Assembly: GCA_009692105.1 (NCBI GenBank)
Contig: SHZS01000005.1
Span: 1 to 64,000, forward strand
Source of the DNA: Gemmatimonadota bacterium
GTDB taxonomy: Bacteria > Gemmatimonadota > Gemmatimonadetes > Longimicrobiales > Gaopeijiaceae
Direction of reading: 5' to 3'
Length of the DNA: 64,000 nt
Shown: positions 25,616-33,902 of the stretch, one piece after another
Layout of the letters: each line of letters opens with the position of its first letter
Position numbering within the stretch: the stretch's first letter is position 1
Program-made: the position numbers and the translations under genes
Notes under the pieces: generated by a model
Database searches by the model: none
Told to the model about the DNA's origin: nothing
Seen by the model: only the letters and a program-made list of their open reading frames with translations

Positions 25616-26095
25616 ATGGAACGCTCAAACCGGACACGGCTTGAAGGCCCGCCCCTCCGGCACGCCGCCTCGACCTGCCTAGTCCATGTCAAGGACGGAA
25701 CCGCGGGCGTCATGGAGATCTCCTTCGGCCGCGGCTTCACCCTGGAGGACGTGGCGGTGGTGAAGGCCATCCGCGGTCGCCAATGGGACCCGACGCGGCG
25801 CGCGTGGATCGTCCCGGTGGACGAACACATCAGGGCGGCGCTGCTCCATCGTTTCGCCGGGCGGGTTGCACCCCCCCGACTCCCGGACCCGGAATCGGAA
25901 CCCCCGGAGCCCGAGCCGAGGGACCGGCCCAGCGATCGTCCTGGCGCCCCCCGCCCCGGAAACACACTGCTCGGGAGGATGAAGGACCGGCTCCTTCTCG
26001 CCGGGTTCAGCCCCAGCACCCGGAAGGTCTATCTCGGGCACGTCCGACGCGCGCTCGAATGGACGGGCGGCGACCTCGGGACCAATCCGGCCAGT
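25616..26095 (+). pseudogene. N-terminal remnant of a tyrosine recombinase/integrase
   Basis: The frame encodes a small N-terminal domain (MEISFGRGFTLEDVAVVKAI then RGRQWDPTRRAWIVPVDEH, resembling the HARP-like front of some integrases), a proline-rich linker, and a core-binding SAM-like helix pair (LLAGFSPSTRKVYLGHVRRALEWTG). Homology stops near 26090: the catalytic domain with the R-H-R-Y residues is missing, and the following DNA belongs to an opposite-strand transposase piece. So the gene was cut by insertion or deletion and should be inactive. The frame stays open to 26284, but that tail is the antisense of the transposase. Confidence 0.7.
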
Positions 26096-26248
26096 CGGGT
26101 CCGCGACCTGCGCGTGCACCCAGCTGCGCACCACACTCACATGGAGATCGAGATCCCGCGCGACCTGGGCCACCGCAACCCCTCGTTCCCGCACCAGCCG
26201 CACTGCCTACTGCTTGAACTCGCGACTGAACCGCCGCCTCGTTACCAT
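26095..26248 (-). pseudogene. IS3-family OrfA (transposase helix-turn-helix) remnant
   Basis: Read from ATG 26248 on the minus strand: MVTRRRFSREFKQ, an in-frame TAG at 26207-26209, then AVRLVRERGVAVAQVARDL and VRSWVHAQVADP. The RRxFSxEFKxxAVRLV...VAQVARxL pattern is the N-terminus of IS3-type OrfA. The stop codon and the loss of everything after about 50 residues make it dead. An imperfect inverted repeat (GGACAACTT 26269-26277 / AAGTGTCC 26284-26291) just upstream may be a leftover element end. It abuts the integrase remnant. Confidence 0.65.
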
Positions 26249-26321
26249 CTCCCACCTCCGGTTCGGGTTGGACAACTTAGATGAAGTGTCCTTCAAACCG
26301 GGTACAGCTCATAGGACGCGA

Positions 26322-26720
26322 ATGGAGGCATCCGAATTGGGCAAAGTGCTCTTGGTTGGCGCGGGCGGGTTTATAGGCTCCACTCTCCGATACGTGATCG
26401 GCGGCCTCGTCCAGGCGGCTGTTCCGACTTCGGCATTCCCCTACAGCACGTTGGCCGTCAATGTCACGGGCTGCTTCGCCATCGGCTGCGTTTCGCAGCT
26501 GGTTGAGACGCATGGCGCCCTTGGACCTGGGGCACGCTCGGTTATTATCGTCGGAATCTTGGGTGGCTACACCACGTTTTCGGCTTTCGGAAACGAGACC
26601 GTGAACCTTCTCCGCGACGGTCAACGTCTCGCTGCGGGCATGAATATCGGAGCCCACATCGCGTTCGCGCTGTGCGCCGTCTGGCTTGGTCGGCTGGCGG
26701 CTCACGTCATCTGGAGGTGA
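26322..26720 (+). CDS. crcB: Fluoride channel CrcB/FluC
   Basis: 132-residue four-helix membrane protein that exports fluoride as a dual-topology dimer. Motifs: GAGGFIGSTLRYVIGG, the NVTGCFAIG break helix, and GGYTTFSAFGNE, which matches the family GGxTTFSTF with Ala in place of one Thr. The start at ATG 26322 removes an upstream extension that runs through the IS remnant. The next gene is DUF190, a frequent crcB partner. I looked for a fluoride riboswitch in the 100 bp upstream and could not support one. Confidence 0.93.
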   Translation: MEASELGKVLLVGAGGFIGSTLRYVIGGLVQAAVPTSAFPYSTLAVNVTGCFAIGCVSQLVETHGALGPGARSVIIVGILGGYTTFSAFGNETVNLLRDGQRLAAGMNIGAHIAFALCAVWLGRLAAHVIWR

Positions 26721-26724
26721 TGTC

Positions 26725-27084
26725 ATGGTCATTCCGCGTGAAGGCTACCTGTTGCGCATCTTCATCGGCGAGAGCGACAAGCATGAGGGGAAGCCTCTCT
26801 ATGAGTGGATCGTTCTCAAGGCACGCGAGCACGGCCTAGCAGGGGCGACGGTCCTGCGCGGCATGATGGGTTTTGGGGCCCACAGCCGGTTGCACAGCTT
26901 CAAAATCGAGCGTCTCTCGCTCGACCTGCCAATCGTCATCGAGGTCGTCGACGCTCGCGAGAAGCTTGAGGCTTTCCTTACACTGATTGACGACAACGTG
27001 ACGGAGGGGTTGGCGACGGTCGAGAAGGTCGACGTCCGTCTGTACAGAAGCGGGAGGTCGGGCACCGGTGAAGGTGCGGCCTAA
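26725..27084 (+). CDS. DUF190 family protein
   Basis: 119 residues with the PII-like ferredoxin fold of DUF190: YLLRIFIGESDKHEGKPLYEWIVLKAREHGLAGATVLRGMMGFGAHSRLH, then LSLDLPIVIEVVDAREKLEAFL. ATG 26725 is preceded by GGAGGTGATGTC and follows the crcB stop by 4 bp. DUF190 proteins occur next to crcB in many bacteria, which suggests a regulatory part in fluoride export, but the biochemical role is not established. Confidence 0.88.
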   Translation: MVIPREGYLLRIFIGESDKHEGKPLYEWIVLKAREHGLAGATVLRGMMGFGAHSRLHSFKIERLSLDLPIVIEVVDAREKLEAFLTLIDDNVTEGLATVEKVDVRLYRSGRSGTGEGAA

Positions 27085-27254
27085 CATGGCCATGCACCCG
27101 ACGGTCTCGGCGGATCCCAAGGGGCATGCGACGAGTTGCGCAGCCCGCCGAGGAACCGCCACAAGCGCGAGCTGGCACGGACCCTGAACAACCGGGAGAC
27201 GTTATCTGACGTCGCTTCCGTGAGGGACACCAGCGCTTTGGCGAAGGGGACTCC

Positions 27255-27812
27255 GTGAGCAGGGAATTGATGTGCTCGATCGAGGCCGAGTACCGACGGT
27301 ACAAGGCTCTGGCCGAGGGAGCGATGGCCCAACTCAGCTCGGAGGAACTCTGCTCTGCGAGGCTGGAGTCAGATAACTCGATTGCCACGCTAGTATGGCA
27401 CATTTCGGGCAACCTGAAATCACGCTTCACGGATTTTCTGACGGCTGACGGTGAGAAGGAGTGGCGGAATCGGGAATCGGAGTTTGAAGGACGAGATGTG
27501 ACTCGGGAGGTGTTGCTGGCGAAGTGGGACGAGGGTTGGAGGATCCTCTTCGCGGCGCTTGAGGAACTCAGCGACTCCAGCTTCGGGCACACCGTCTTGA
27601 TTCGAGGAGTGCCGCTGAAGGTACATGAGGCTCTTCACCGATCTCTCGCCCATGCTTCGTATCATGTTGGGCAGATCGTCCAAATCGCCAAGGCGGTCCG
27701 TGGATCTGGCTGGGAGTCTCTCAGCATCCCGCCCGGCCAATCAGAGGCTTACCGTGACAGGCCAAGTCTCGACCGACCGTTGGATCAGGTGAAGGCGATT
27801 GATGAACGTTGA
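27255..27812 (+). CDS. DinB-like protein (DUF1572)
   Basis: 185-residue four-helix-bundle protein of the DinB/YfiT superfamily. The three metal-binding histidines expected for the fold are seen in LVWHISGN and in HRSLAHASYHVGQIVQIAK near the C-terminus. Members include thiol-dependent transferases and many proteins of unknown function. It starts with GTG 27255, stands alone, and lies in the accessory island. The 170 bp upstream hold no gene I can support. Confidence 0.8.
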   Translation: MSRELMCSIEAEYRRYKALAEGAMAQLSSEELCSARLESDNSIATLVWHISGNLKSRFTDFLTADGEKEWRNRESEFEGRDVTREVLLAKWDEGWRILFAALEELSDSSFGHTVLIRGVPLKVHEALHRSLAHASYHVGQIVQIAKAVRGSGWESLSIPPGQSEAYRDRPSLDRPLDQVKAIDER

Positions 27813-28024
27813 CGTGAGACCTTCACGCGCTGGAAGTGCCCGATGTTTCCTGTGACGAGTTCTAGGTCATGATGCAGCGCCGTGGCAGCAATCTGTAGGT
27901 CAGCGTCAGCAAGCCGAGTCCCTGCGGTTTCGAGCTCGGCCCGGATGCGACCGAACACCTTCGCAACCGCCACGTCGTACGGCAAGCGTATCGACATGCC
28001 CGACGTGAGGGGAGCCAACGTCAC
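27785..28024 (-). pseudogene. C-terminal remnant of a VapC-type PIN-domain toxin
   Basis: About 65 codons match the end of VapC toxins: LPYDVAVAKVFGRIRAEL, RLADADLQIAATALHHDLELVTGNIGHFQRV, containing the late acidic residues of the PIN active site. The first acidic residues and the N-terminal half are absent, a TAG precedes the GTG at 28024 in frame, and no VapB antitoxin is nearby. The 3' end overlaps the DinB-like gene. The other content of the 403-bp gap to yqeY is a 33-codon open stretch at 27995-28097 that I do not recognise. Confidence 0.7.
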
Positions 28025-28215
28025 CTACAAGCGAGCCCCGGAAGCCAAGCGGAAGGTGGCCGAGCAGCAGTTGGACCTAGGGGACGACGCCGAGTGATCG
28101 TTACAATTCGAACTGTACCACTACCGAGCGGCCAGCCGCGTTGACCCTGTCGTATGGCTCGGGTAACTTTCAACTCTACGAAGCCTGGACGCTCATCGCC
28201 CCTTAGTGAAACTGC

Positions 28216-28656
28216 GTGGGAACGACCGTTCACAGCGAAATCAGGGACGCACTCAACCGAGCTCGGAAGGATCGTGATCGGTTCCGGACCGTGGTCCTTT
28301 CTACTCTCCTCTCAGAAGTCAGGAACAAGGAGATCGAGCTTGGGCACCCCGCTGACGACGATACCGTCCGCGAGGTCATCGCGCGCGGGTTGAAGCAGCG
28401 TCGCGAATCGGCCGAACAGATGAGGGCCGGCCAGCGCGAGGAGCTGGCCGAGAAGGAGGAGCGCGAATTCGCGGTTCTCGCCGGGTTTCTGCCTCCTGCC
28501 ATGGACGAGGCGGGGGTTCGAGCCCTGATCCGGGAGATCCTAGCGGAGGTCCCTGCGGAGATGGGGCCGGTGATGGGGCGATTGATGCCGCGGATCCGAG
28601 GTCGGTTCGATGGGAAGGACGCGAACCGGATCGTCAAGGAGGAGTTGGCTCGGTGA
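28216..28656 (+). CDS. GatB/YqeY domain protein
   Basis: 146-residue YqeY-like protein, related to the C-terminal tRNA-binding tail of amidotransferase subunit GatB. Recognised by RFRTVVLSTLLSEVRNKEIELGHPADDDTVREVIARGLKQRRESAEQMRAGQREELAEKEEREFAVLAGFLPPAMDEAGV and the closing GRFDGKDANRIVKEEL. GTG start. Cellular role unproven. It borders the accessory island and precedes mutS2 by 79 bp. Confidence 0.9.
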   Translation: MGTTVHSEIRDALNRARKDRDRFRTVVLSTLLSEVRNKEIELGHPADDDTVREVIARGLKQRRESAEQMRAGQREELAEKEEREFAVLAGFLPPAMDEAGVRALIREILAEVPAEMGPVMGRLMPRIRGRFDGKDANRIVKEELAR

Positions 28657-28682
28657 GGCCGCGACTCCCCCGACTGAGTGAG

Positions 28683-28723
28683 GGAAGGACGGGCGCTGGC
28701 CTCATGGTCGGGGCCCGTCTTCC
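28683..28723 (+). terminator. Hairpin between yqeY and mutS2
   Basis: GGAAGGACGGGC (28683-28694) can pair with GCCCGTCTTCC (28713-28723) with one bulged base, leaving an 18-nt loop. No T-tract follows. It may separate yqeY from the mutS2 transcript or act as an RNA stabiliser. Confidence 0.35.
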
Positions 28724-28735
28724 GTTCGGGGGTCC

Positions 28736-31147
28736 GTGAACGAGCACGCGCTCTCCGTTCTTGAGTTCGACCGGGCGCTGGCGCGGGTCGCGGCGCGGGC
28801 GACGAGCCCCATGGGAGCGGAGGCCATCCTCGCGCTCCGGCCGTCGGCCGATCCGGTTCTGGTGCGAGCCATGCTCGAACGGGTCGCAGAGACGATCGCG
28901 CTGCTGGAAGAGCGGCCGACCTGGTCCCTTCCCGACATTCCCGATGCGCGCGGCACCCTGCGCTCCCTCGAGCTGGAGGGGGGCGTGCTCATTCCCGAGA
29001 GTCTCTTGGCCGCCCTCCGCCTCCTCGTCTCCTCGCAGGATCTAGCGGAGGGCCTTAGGGAAGAGGGCACCGACCGGGGCGGGGACGACCCTCGGCTTCG
29101 GCGTCCCCGCCTCGCCACGCTCCGTGGAGGTCTCGTCGAGAGTCCCGACACCGAGAGTTGGCTCCGAGGGATCGTGGACGACGAAGCGGGGATCCGGGAC
29201 GACGCGAGCCCTGCCCTGCGAGCGATCCGCCGTCGCTTGCGCGCCGCGAAATCTGAGATCCTCCGGAAGCTCGAGCGCTTCCTCGACTCCCTTCCGGAGC
29301 GGATCCGGGTGGAGGGCGCGTCCGTCTCCGTTCGGGATGGTCGCTTCGTGATCCCGATCCGGAGGGAGGGGAAGTCGGAGGTGGGTGGGGTCATCCACGG
29401 GGAGTCTGCCACGGGTGGCACGCTCTTCGTCGAGCCCCCCATCGGCATCGAGCTTACGAACGGGATCCACGAGCTGGAGCGGGAAGAGGAGAGGGAAATC
29501 GCCCGCATCCTGCGGGCTGCCACGGACCGCCTTCGTCCCCTTCGGGCCGCACTGGTCGAGGCGTTCGACGCGCTCGTGGACTTCGATACGCTGCACGCGA
29601 GGGCGCGCACGGCCAAGGCGTGGGGAGGGGTCTCCCCCGAGATCCTGGATCCCGGTGACGAGCGCTTGACGATTGTGCTCGCGCGCCACCCTCTCTTGGT
29701 CGAGCGGGGAGTTCCTGTCGTGCCCTTCTCGCTCGAGCTGGGAGAGGACGAGCGCGTGGTGGTTGTCTCGGGCCCCAATACGGGCGGAAAGACGGTCTTC
29801 CTCAAGGCGATGGGGCTCGTCCACCTCCTGGCCCAGAGCGGAGTGGTCCCACCCGTTGGTAAGGGGACTCGCCTTCCGGTCTTGGAGGACGTGTTCGCAG
29901 ACATTGGGGACGAGCAATCCATCGCCGAATCGCTCTCCACATTCTCCGCGCACCTCGCGAACGCCCGCGAGATCCTGGAGCGTGCGGGTCCGCGGACGCT
30001 CGTCCTCATGGACGAGCTCGGGACAGGAACGGATCCGTCGGAGGGGGCGGCGCTTGCGAGGGCGATCCTGGAGGTCCTGGTGATCCGCGGGGCCCGAGCG
30101 CTCGCGAGCTCCCACCTCGGTGCGCTCAAGCGCCTGGACACGGAGGGAAGCCGCATCGTGAACGCCTCGCTCCTCTTCGACTCGGAGCGCATCGAGCCGA
30201 CCTATCATCTTCAGAAGGGACGGCCGGGGCGGAGCTACGGACTGGCCATTGCCCGGCGGCTTGGGCTGCCGTCGGAGGTGATGGATCGGGCCGAGTCGTA
30301 CGTGGACCCGGGGGAGCTCCGGCTCGAGGCGGTTCTCGCGAGTCTGGAGCGGAAGGAGCGGGAGCTGGAGGCGGCCCTGATCGAGGCGGAAGATGCGGCC
30401 CGCGAGGCTCACACTCTCAGGGCCGAGACCGAGGCGCGTGAGGCTCGGCTGGAGGAGCGCGAGCGTACGGCGGAATCGAGGGCGCGCGAGCAGGCGCGCC
30501 AGCTCCTCCTTAACGCCCGGCAAGAGGTGGAGGCGGCGATTCGAGAGGTCCGCGAATCTCGGGGCGATGAGGTGGCGGGGGTCGAGGCCGGCGCGCGCCG
30601 CCGGGTCGAGGAGGCCGCGAAAGAGCACCTGGGGAGTGACCCCCGGCCCCGTCCGCGCGGCCGCGGGTGGGCGCCGGTGGCGGAAGGAGATTCGGTGACG
30701 GTAGTTGGGAGCGGTGCTCGCGGGGTGGTCCGTGAGCTCCGCGACGGGCGCGTGACCGTGGAGGTGGGAAGCGTGCGTCTCCAGGTCCTGCTCGATGAGA
30801 TCGAACCGGCGGACGAGGAGGCGGTGGGTGCGCGATCCAGCGTCCGGTCGGGGCGATCGGGTCCTGCCGCGATGGGAGTGCCCCCGTCTTTCGAGATCGA
30901 GGCCAGGATGGAGGCGGATCTCCGTGGACTCAGGGTGGAGGAGGTGGAGCTCGCGATGGGACGGGCGCTCGACGGAGCGGTGGTGGCGAGCCTCCCCGAG
31001 TTCCGGATCATCCATGGGAAGGGTACGGGGGCGGTGCGGGCGCGGGTCCAGGAGCTCCTCAGGTCGGATGCTCGGGTGAGGGAGTTCCGGATGGGGGATC
31101 CGAGCGAAGGTGGGTCCGGCGTCACGATTGCGGTGTTCCGCGGATGA
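28736..31147 (+). CDS. mutS2: Endonuclease MutS2
   Basis: 803-residue MutS-like ATPase with a C-terminal Smr nuclease domain; MutS2 proteins act against recombination intermediates or in rescue of collided ribosomes, not in classical mismatch repair. Visible: N-terminal core/clamp without the mismatch-recognition domain, Walker A SGPNTGGKT at about residue 345, Walker B LMDELGTGTDPSEGAAL, a long Glu/Arg-rich coiled coil (about 520-640), a KOW-like region, and Smr with DLRGLRVEEVE and HGKGTGAVR. GTG start at 28736. The stop overlaps dnaG as ATGA. Confidence 0.94.
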   Translation: MNEHALSVLEFDRALARVAARATSPMGAEAILALRPSADPVLVRAMLERVAETIALLEERPTWSLPDIPDARGTLRSLELEGGVLIPESLLAALRLLVSSQDLAEGLREEGTDRGGDDPRLRRPRLATLRGGLVESPDTESWLRGIVDDEAGIRDDASPALRAIRRRLRAAKSEILRKLERFLDSLPERIRVEGASVSVRDGRFVIPIRREGKSEVGGVIHGESATGGTLFVEPPIGIELTNGIHELEREEEREIARILRAATDRLRPLRAALVEAFDALVDFDTLHARARTAKAWGGVSPEILDPGDERLTIVLARHPLLVERGVPVVPFSLELGEDERVVVVSGPNTGGKTVFLKAMGLVHLLAQSGVVPPVGKGTRLPVLEDVFADIGDEQSIAESLSTFSAHLANAREILERAGPRTLVLMDELGTGTDPSEGAALARAILEVLVIRGARALASSHLGALKRLDTEGSRIVNASLLFDSERIEPTYHLQKGRPGRSYGLAIARRLGLPSEVMDRAESYVDPGELRLEAVLASLERKERELEAALIEAEDAAREAHTLRAETEAREARLEERERTAESRAREQARQLLLNARQEVEAAIREVRESRGDEVAGVEAGARRRVEEAAKEHLGSDPRPRPRGRGWAPVAEGDSVTVVGSGARGVVRELRDGRVTVEVGSVRLQVLLDEIEPADEEAVGARSSVRSGRSGPAAMGVPPSFEIEARMEADLRGLRVEEVELAMGRALDGAVVASLPEFRIIHGKGTGAVRARVQELLRSDARVREFRMGDPSEGGSGVTIAVFRG

Positions 31148-32970
31148 TTCCCGACGACGTGGTGGACGAGGTGCGCGCTCGGGTCGATCTCGTGGAGATC
31201 ATCGGGGAATCGGTCCCTCTCAAGCGGTCCGGAAAGGACTGGAAAGGGCGCTGCCCCTTCCACGAGGACAAGACGCCCTCCTTCTACGTCGTCCCCGAGA
31301 AGGGGTTCTACAAATGCTTCGGCTGCGGCGAGTCCGGGGACGTGTTCACCTTCCTCATGAAACGAAGTGGGATGGAGTTCCTGGATGCTGTCCGCACACT
31401 GGGCGCCCGCTACGGAGTCGAGATCCGCGAGGTGGGCCGTGGAGATGGAGAGGTCGATCCCCTCCGTGCGCACCACGAGGCGAATGCCTTTGCCAGGAGC
31501 TGGTTCCAGGAGCAGCTCCGGCATCCCGAGAAGGGAGAGCCGGCGCGGCAGTATCTGGACCGGCGCGGGATCGGCCCGGAGACTATGGAGAAGTTCGGCC
31601 TCGGCTTTGCGCCCGACGGCTGGCGGAACTTCCGGGAAGCGGCGGCCAAGCATGAGATCCCCGAGGCCCTCCTTCTCGAGGTCGGCCTTCTCACCACCTC
31701 CGAGCGTTCGTCCGAGCCGTACGACCGCTTCCGCAGTCGGATCATCTTCCCGATCGAATCGGTTTCTGGGCAGGTCGTGGCGTTCGGGGGACGGGTGCTG
31801 GCCGGGAAGGGGGCCGGGGACGCGAAGGGGACACCCAAGTACCTGAATTCCCCGGAGTCGCCGGTCTACCACAAGGGCGAGCTGCTCTACGCGCTCAGTC
31901 GGAACCGGAACGCCATTCGGAAGGAGGGGCTCGCCCTCGTCGTCGAGGGCTATATGGATGTGGTCTCGCTCTCCGCGGCCGGGGTCGAGAATGCGGTCGC
32001 GGCGCTCGGAACGGCGCTCACGGAAGAGCACGCTCGGCTCCTGGCGCGATACGTGCGCCGGGCGCTCCTCCTCTTCGACTCGGACGAGGCCGGCGTGCGG
32101 GCAACGTTCCGGGCGGGGGACGTCCTCCTGGCCCAGGGAGTCCACCCGTCCGTGGTGACACTCCCCGAGGGGGAAGATCCGGACTCTCTCGTGAGGGCCA
32201 AGGGAGCGGCTGGGCTCAGGCCGTATCTCGACGGTGCCATCGACGTTCTCGACCGGAAGCTCCAGCTCCTCGACGAGAAGGGCTACCTCGGCGCGAGCGA
32301 CGGGCTCCGGCTTGCGGTGGACAAGCTTCTGCCCACGCTTCGCGCGGTGCGGGACCCGGCACTTCGGGACATCTACGTGGCGAGGGTGGCCGAACGGACC
32401 GGGGTCCGCCGAGAGACACTCGAGGCGGAGTTGGGAGGAGGTCCGGCCTCCCGCCCGCGGCAACGAGAGCGCCGGCCGGAAGCGCCCCCGAAACCCTCCC
32501 GAGTCTCTGGGCTCGGGGCGGAGAAGAAGGTGCTCCTGGTCCTCCTCCGGATGCGCGCGTGGGTGGATCGGGCCGTTGAGCGCATCGGGCCGGATGCGTT
32601 CCGCGACCCCGTATACCGGGCGATATTCGAGGCGCTCGCGGAGCGCGCGGGTACCGAGGACCCCTTGAGCGGCCTTCCCCCCGAGGCCGAGCGCCGTCTG
32701 GAGGAGCTCATGGGGGACCCCGAGGATCTGGAGCACACCGAACGCCTGTTCGAGGACTCGCTCACGGAGCTCGAGGAGCGAGGGCTCCAGGCTCGACGGG
32801 ATGTGCTCGAGGAGGAGCTCCGGTCCGCGGATTCTCTCGAGACCGAGAGGCGCCTGCTCGGGGAGCTGGCGCGCTTGAGGGGCGAGCGCCGGGGAGAGTG
32901 GAAGGCCGCGCGCTGGGCGAAGGGTCGCGGCGGCGACACGACGGCGCTCACGGAGGAGCGTCATGGATGA
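31144..32970 (+). CDS. dnaG: DNA primase
   Basis: Makes RNA primers for replication. The CHC2 zinc-binding domain is at residues about 38-65 (RCPFHEDKTPSFYVVPEKGFYKCFGCGESGDVFTF), the RNA-polymerase core with EGYMDVVSL and the TOPRIM acidic motif LLFDSDEAG follows, and the C-terminal helicase-interacting domain ends the protein. Length 608 is normal. ATGA overlap with mutS2. A usual partner, rpoD, is not seen; the next gene is a zinc-ribbon coiled-coil protein. Confidence 0.95.
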   Translation: MIPDDVVDEVRARVDLVEIIGESVPLKRSGKDWKGRCPFHEDKTPSFYVVPEKGFYKCFGCGESGDVFTFLMKRSGMEFLDAVRTLGARYGVEIREVGRGDGEVDPLRAHHEANAFARSWFQEQLRHPEKGEPARQYLDRRGIGPETMEKFGLGFAPDGWRNFREAAAKHEIPEALLLEVGLLTTSERSSEPYDRFRSRIIFPIESVSGQVVAFGGRVLAGKGAGDAKGTPKYLNSPESPVYHKGELLYALSRNRNAIRKEGLALVVEGYMDVVSLSAAGVENAVAALGTALTEEHARLLARYVRRALLLFDSDEAGVRATFRAGDVLLAQGVHPSVVTLPEGEDPDSLVRAKGAAGLRPYLDGAIDVLDRKLQLLDEKGYLGASDGLRLAVDKLLPTLRAVRDPALRDIYVARVAERTGVRRETLEAELGGGPASRPRQRERRPEAPPKPSRVSGLGAEKKVLLVLLRMRAWVDRAVERIGPDAFRDPVYRAIFEALAERAGTEDPLSGLPPEAERRLEELMGDPEDLEHTERLFEDSLTELEERGLQARRDVLEEELRSADSLETERRLLGELARLRGERRGEWKAARWAKGRGGDTTALTEERHG

Positions 32971-33056
32971 TCGGGGACGCGTAGCGTCAGTCGGAGAGCT
33001 GCACCGGCGACCCGGCGGGAACGACCCGTCGGGACTTTTTCGGAACGAACCCGGGA

Positions 33057-33902
33057 ATGGATGATCGGATGACGAACACCACGATGGGATCCCTTCGCGA
33101 GCTTCAGAAGCTGGACGATCGGATCAAAGAGATCCGCAACGAGGTTAGCCTGTTCGACAACCGCCTGGCCATGGTGGAGGAGCCTGCGCTGAAGTTGGAG
33201 ACCGAGCTCTCGCAGCTGCGAGAGCGGCTGTCCCAGATGAAGGTCGACGCCCGGCGGCTCGAGCGCGCGGCCGACGACAAGCGAGCACGGGTCGATAAGA
33301 TGGAGGCCCGACTCACACGGGTCTCGAACCTGCGCGAGGAGGCCGCGGTGAAGACCGAGCTGGACCTCATCGTGAAGGCGATTGCCGCGGACGAGCAGGA
33401 AGCCCTCCACCTCCTCGACCAGGTGAAACGGAGCGAGGTGATCGAGGGTGAGATCGCAGGCCGCACGCGTGAGGCGAGGGACGGCGTGGGACCGCAGCAG
33501 GGAGCGCTGCTCGAGAGCCGGGAAGCGTTTCTGTCTCGTCTGGCGGAGCTGAGAGCGCGGCGCCTGGAGGTCCTGGAGGGCGTGGCGGCGCTGCAGCGGC
33601 GGGTCTACGAGGCCTTCTATCAGTCCGGGCGAACCGTCGTCGTCGCGACTCTCTTCGAGGATGGCGCGTGCGGTCACTGCTTTGGAGTCATTCCGCTCCA
33701 GATCCAGAACGAGGTCCGACAGGGGGAGGCTCTCGTCCGCTGCGAGGCCTGCGGAGTCATCCTCACGACGGAGCCCGAGCCCGATCTGGATCCGTCCCTT
33801 ACCGAGCCCCTTCCCGGCACACTGGCCGAGGATCTTGGCGATTCCGTAGAGTCGGTGGACGGGGAGGGTGGGGCCGGAGGAGGGGAGGACACCGCGGAGT
33901 GA
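33057..33902 (+). CDS. Coiled-coil protein with C-terminal C4 zinc ribbon (COG1579 type)
   Basis: 281 residues: a long helical coiled coil (about 10-190, with heptad-like ELQKLDDRIKEIRNEVSLFDNRL), then a zinc ribbon with two CxxC pairs (CGHC and CEAC) and an acidic Gly/Glu tail. Proteins of this group are proposed to bind nucleic acid or help envelope assembly; the function is not settled. A second ATG a few codons in is possible. The stop overlaps recJ as GTGA, and dnaG is 86 bp upstream, so it is embedded in a replication/repair operon. Confidence 0.82.
   Translation: MDDRMTNTTMGSLRELQKLDDRIKEIRNEVSLFDNRLAMVEEPALKLETELSQLRERLSQMKVDARRLERAADDKRARVDKMEARLTRVSNLREEAAVKTELDLIVKAIAADEQEALHLLDQVKRSEVIEGEIAGRTREARDGVGPQQGALLESREAFLSRLAELRARRLEVLEGVAALQRRVYEAFYQSGRTVVVATLFEDGACGHCFGVIPLQIQNEVRQGEALVRCEACGVILTTEPEPDLDPSLTEPLPGTLAEDLGDSVESVDGEGGAGGGEDTAE

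Noticed and set aside
26221-26321. Fluoride (crcB) riboswitch
   Set aside because: The expected conserved core was not seen, and the DNA is explained better as IS3 debris.
27882-28097. 71-codon frame before yqeY
   Set aside because: Most of it is antisense to the VapC remnant; the last 33 codons are unlike anything I know and have no clear ribosome site.
30409-32964. 851-codon open frame on the minus strand
   Set aside because: It lies opposite mutS2 and dnaG, both clear genes; in GC-rich DNA the antisense frame stays open by codon bias. The translation has no recognisable domain and is rich in Arg, Leu, Pro and His.
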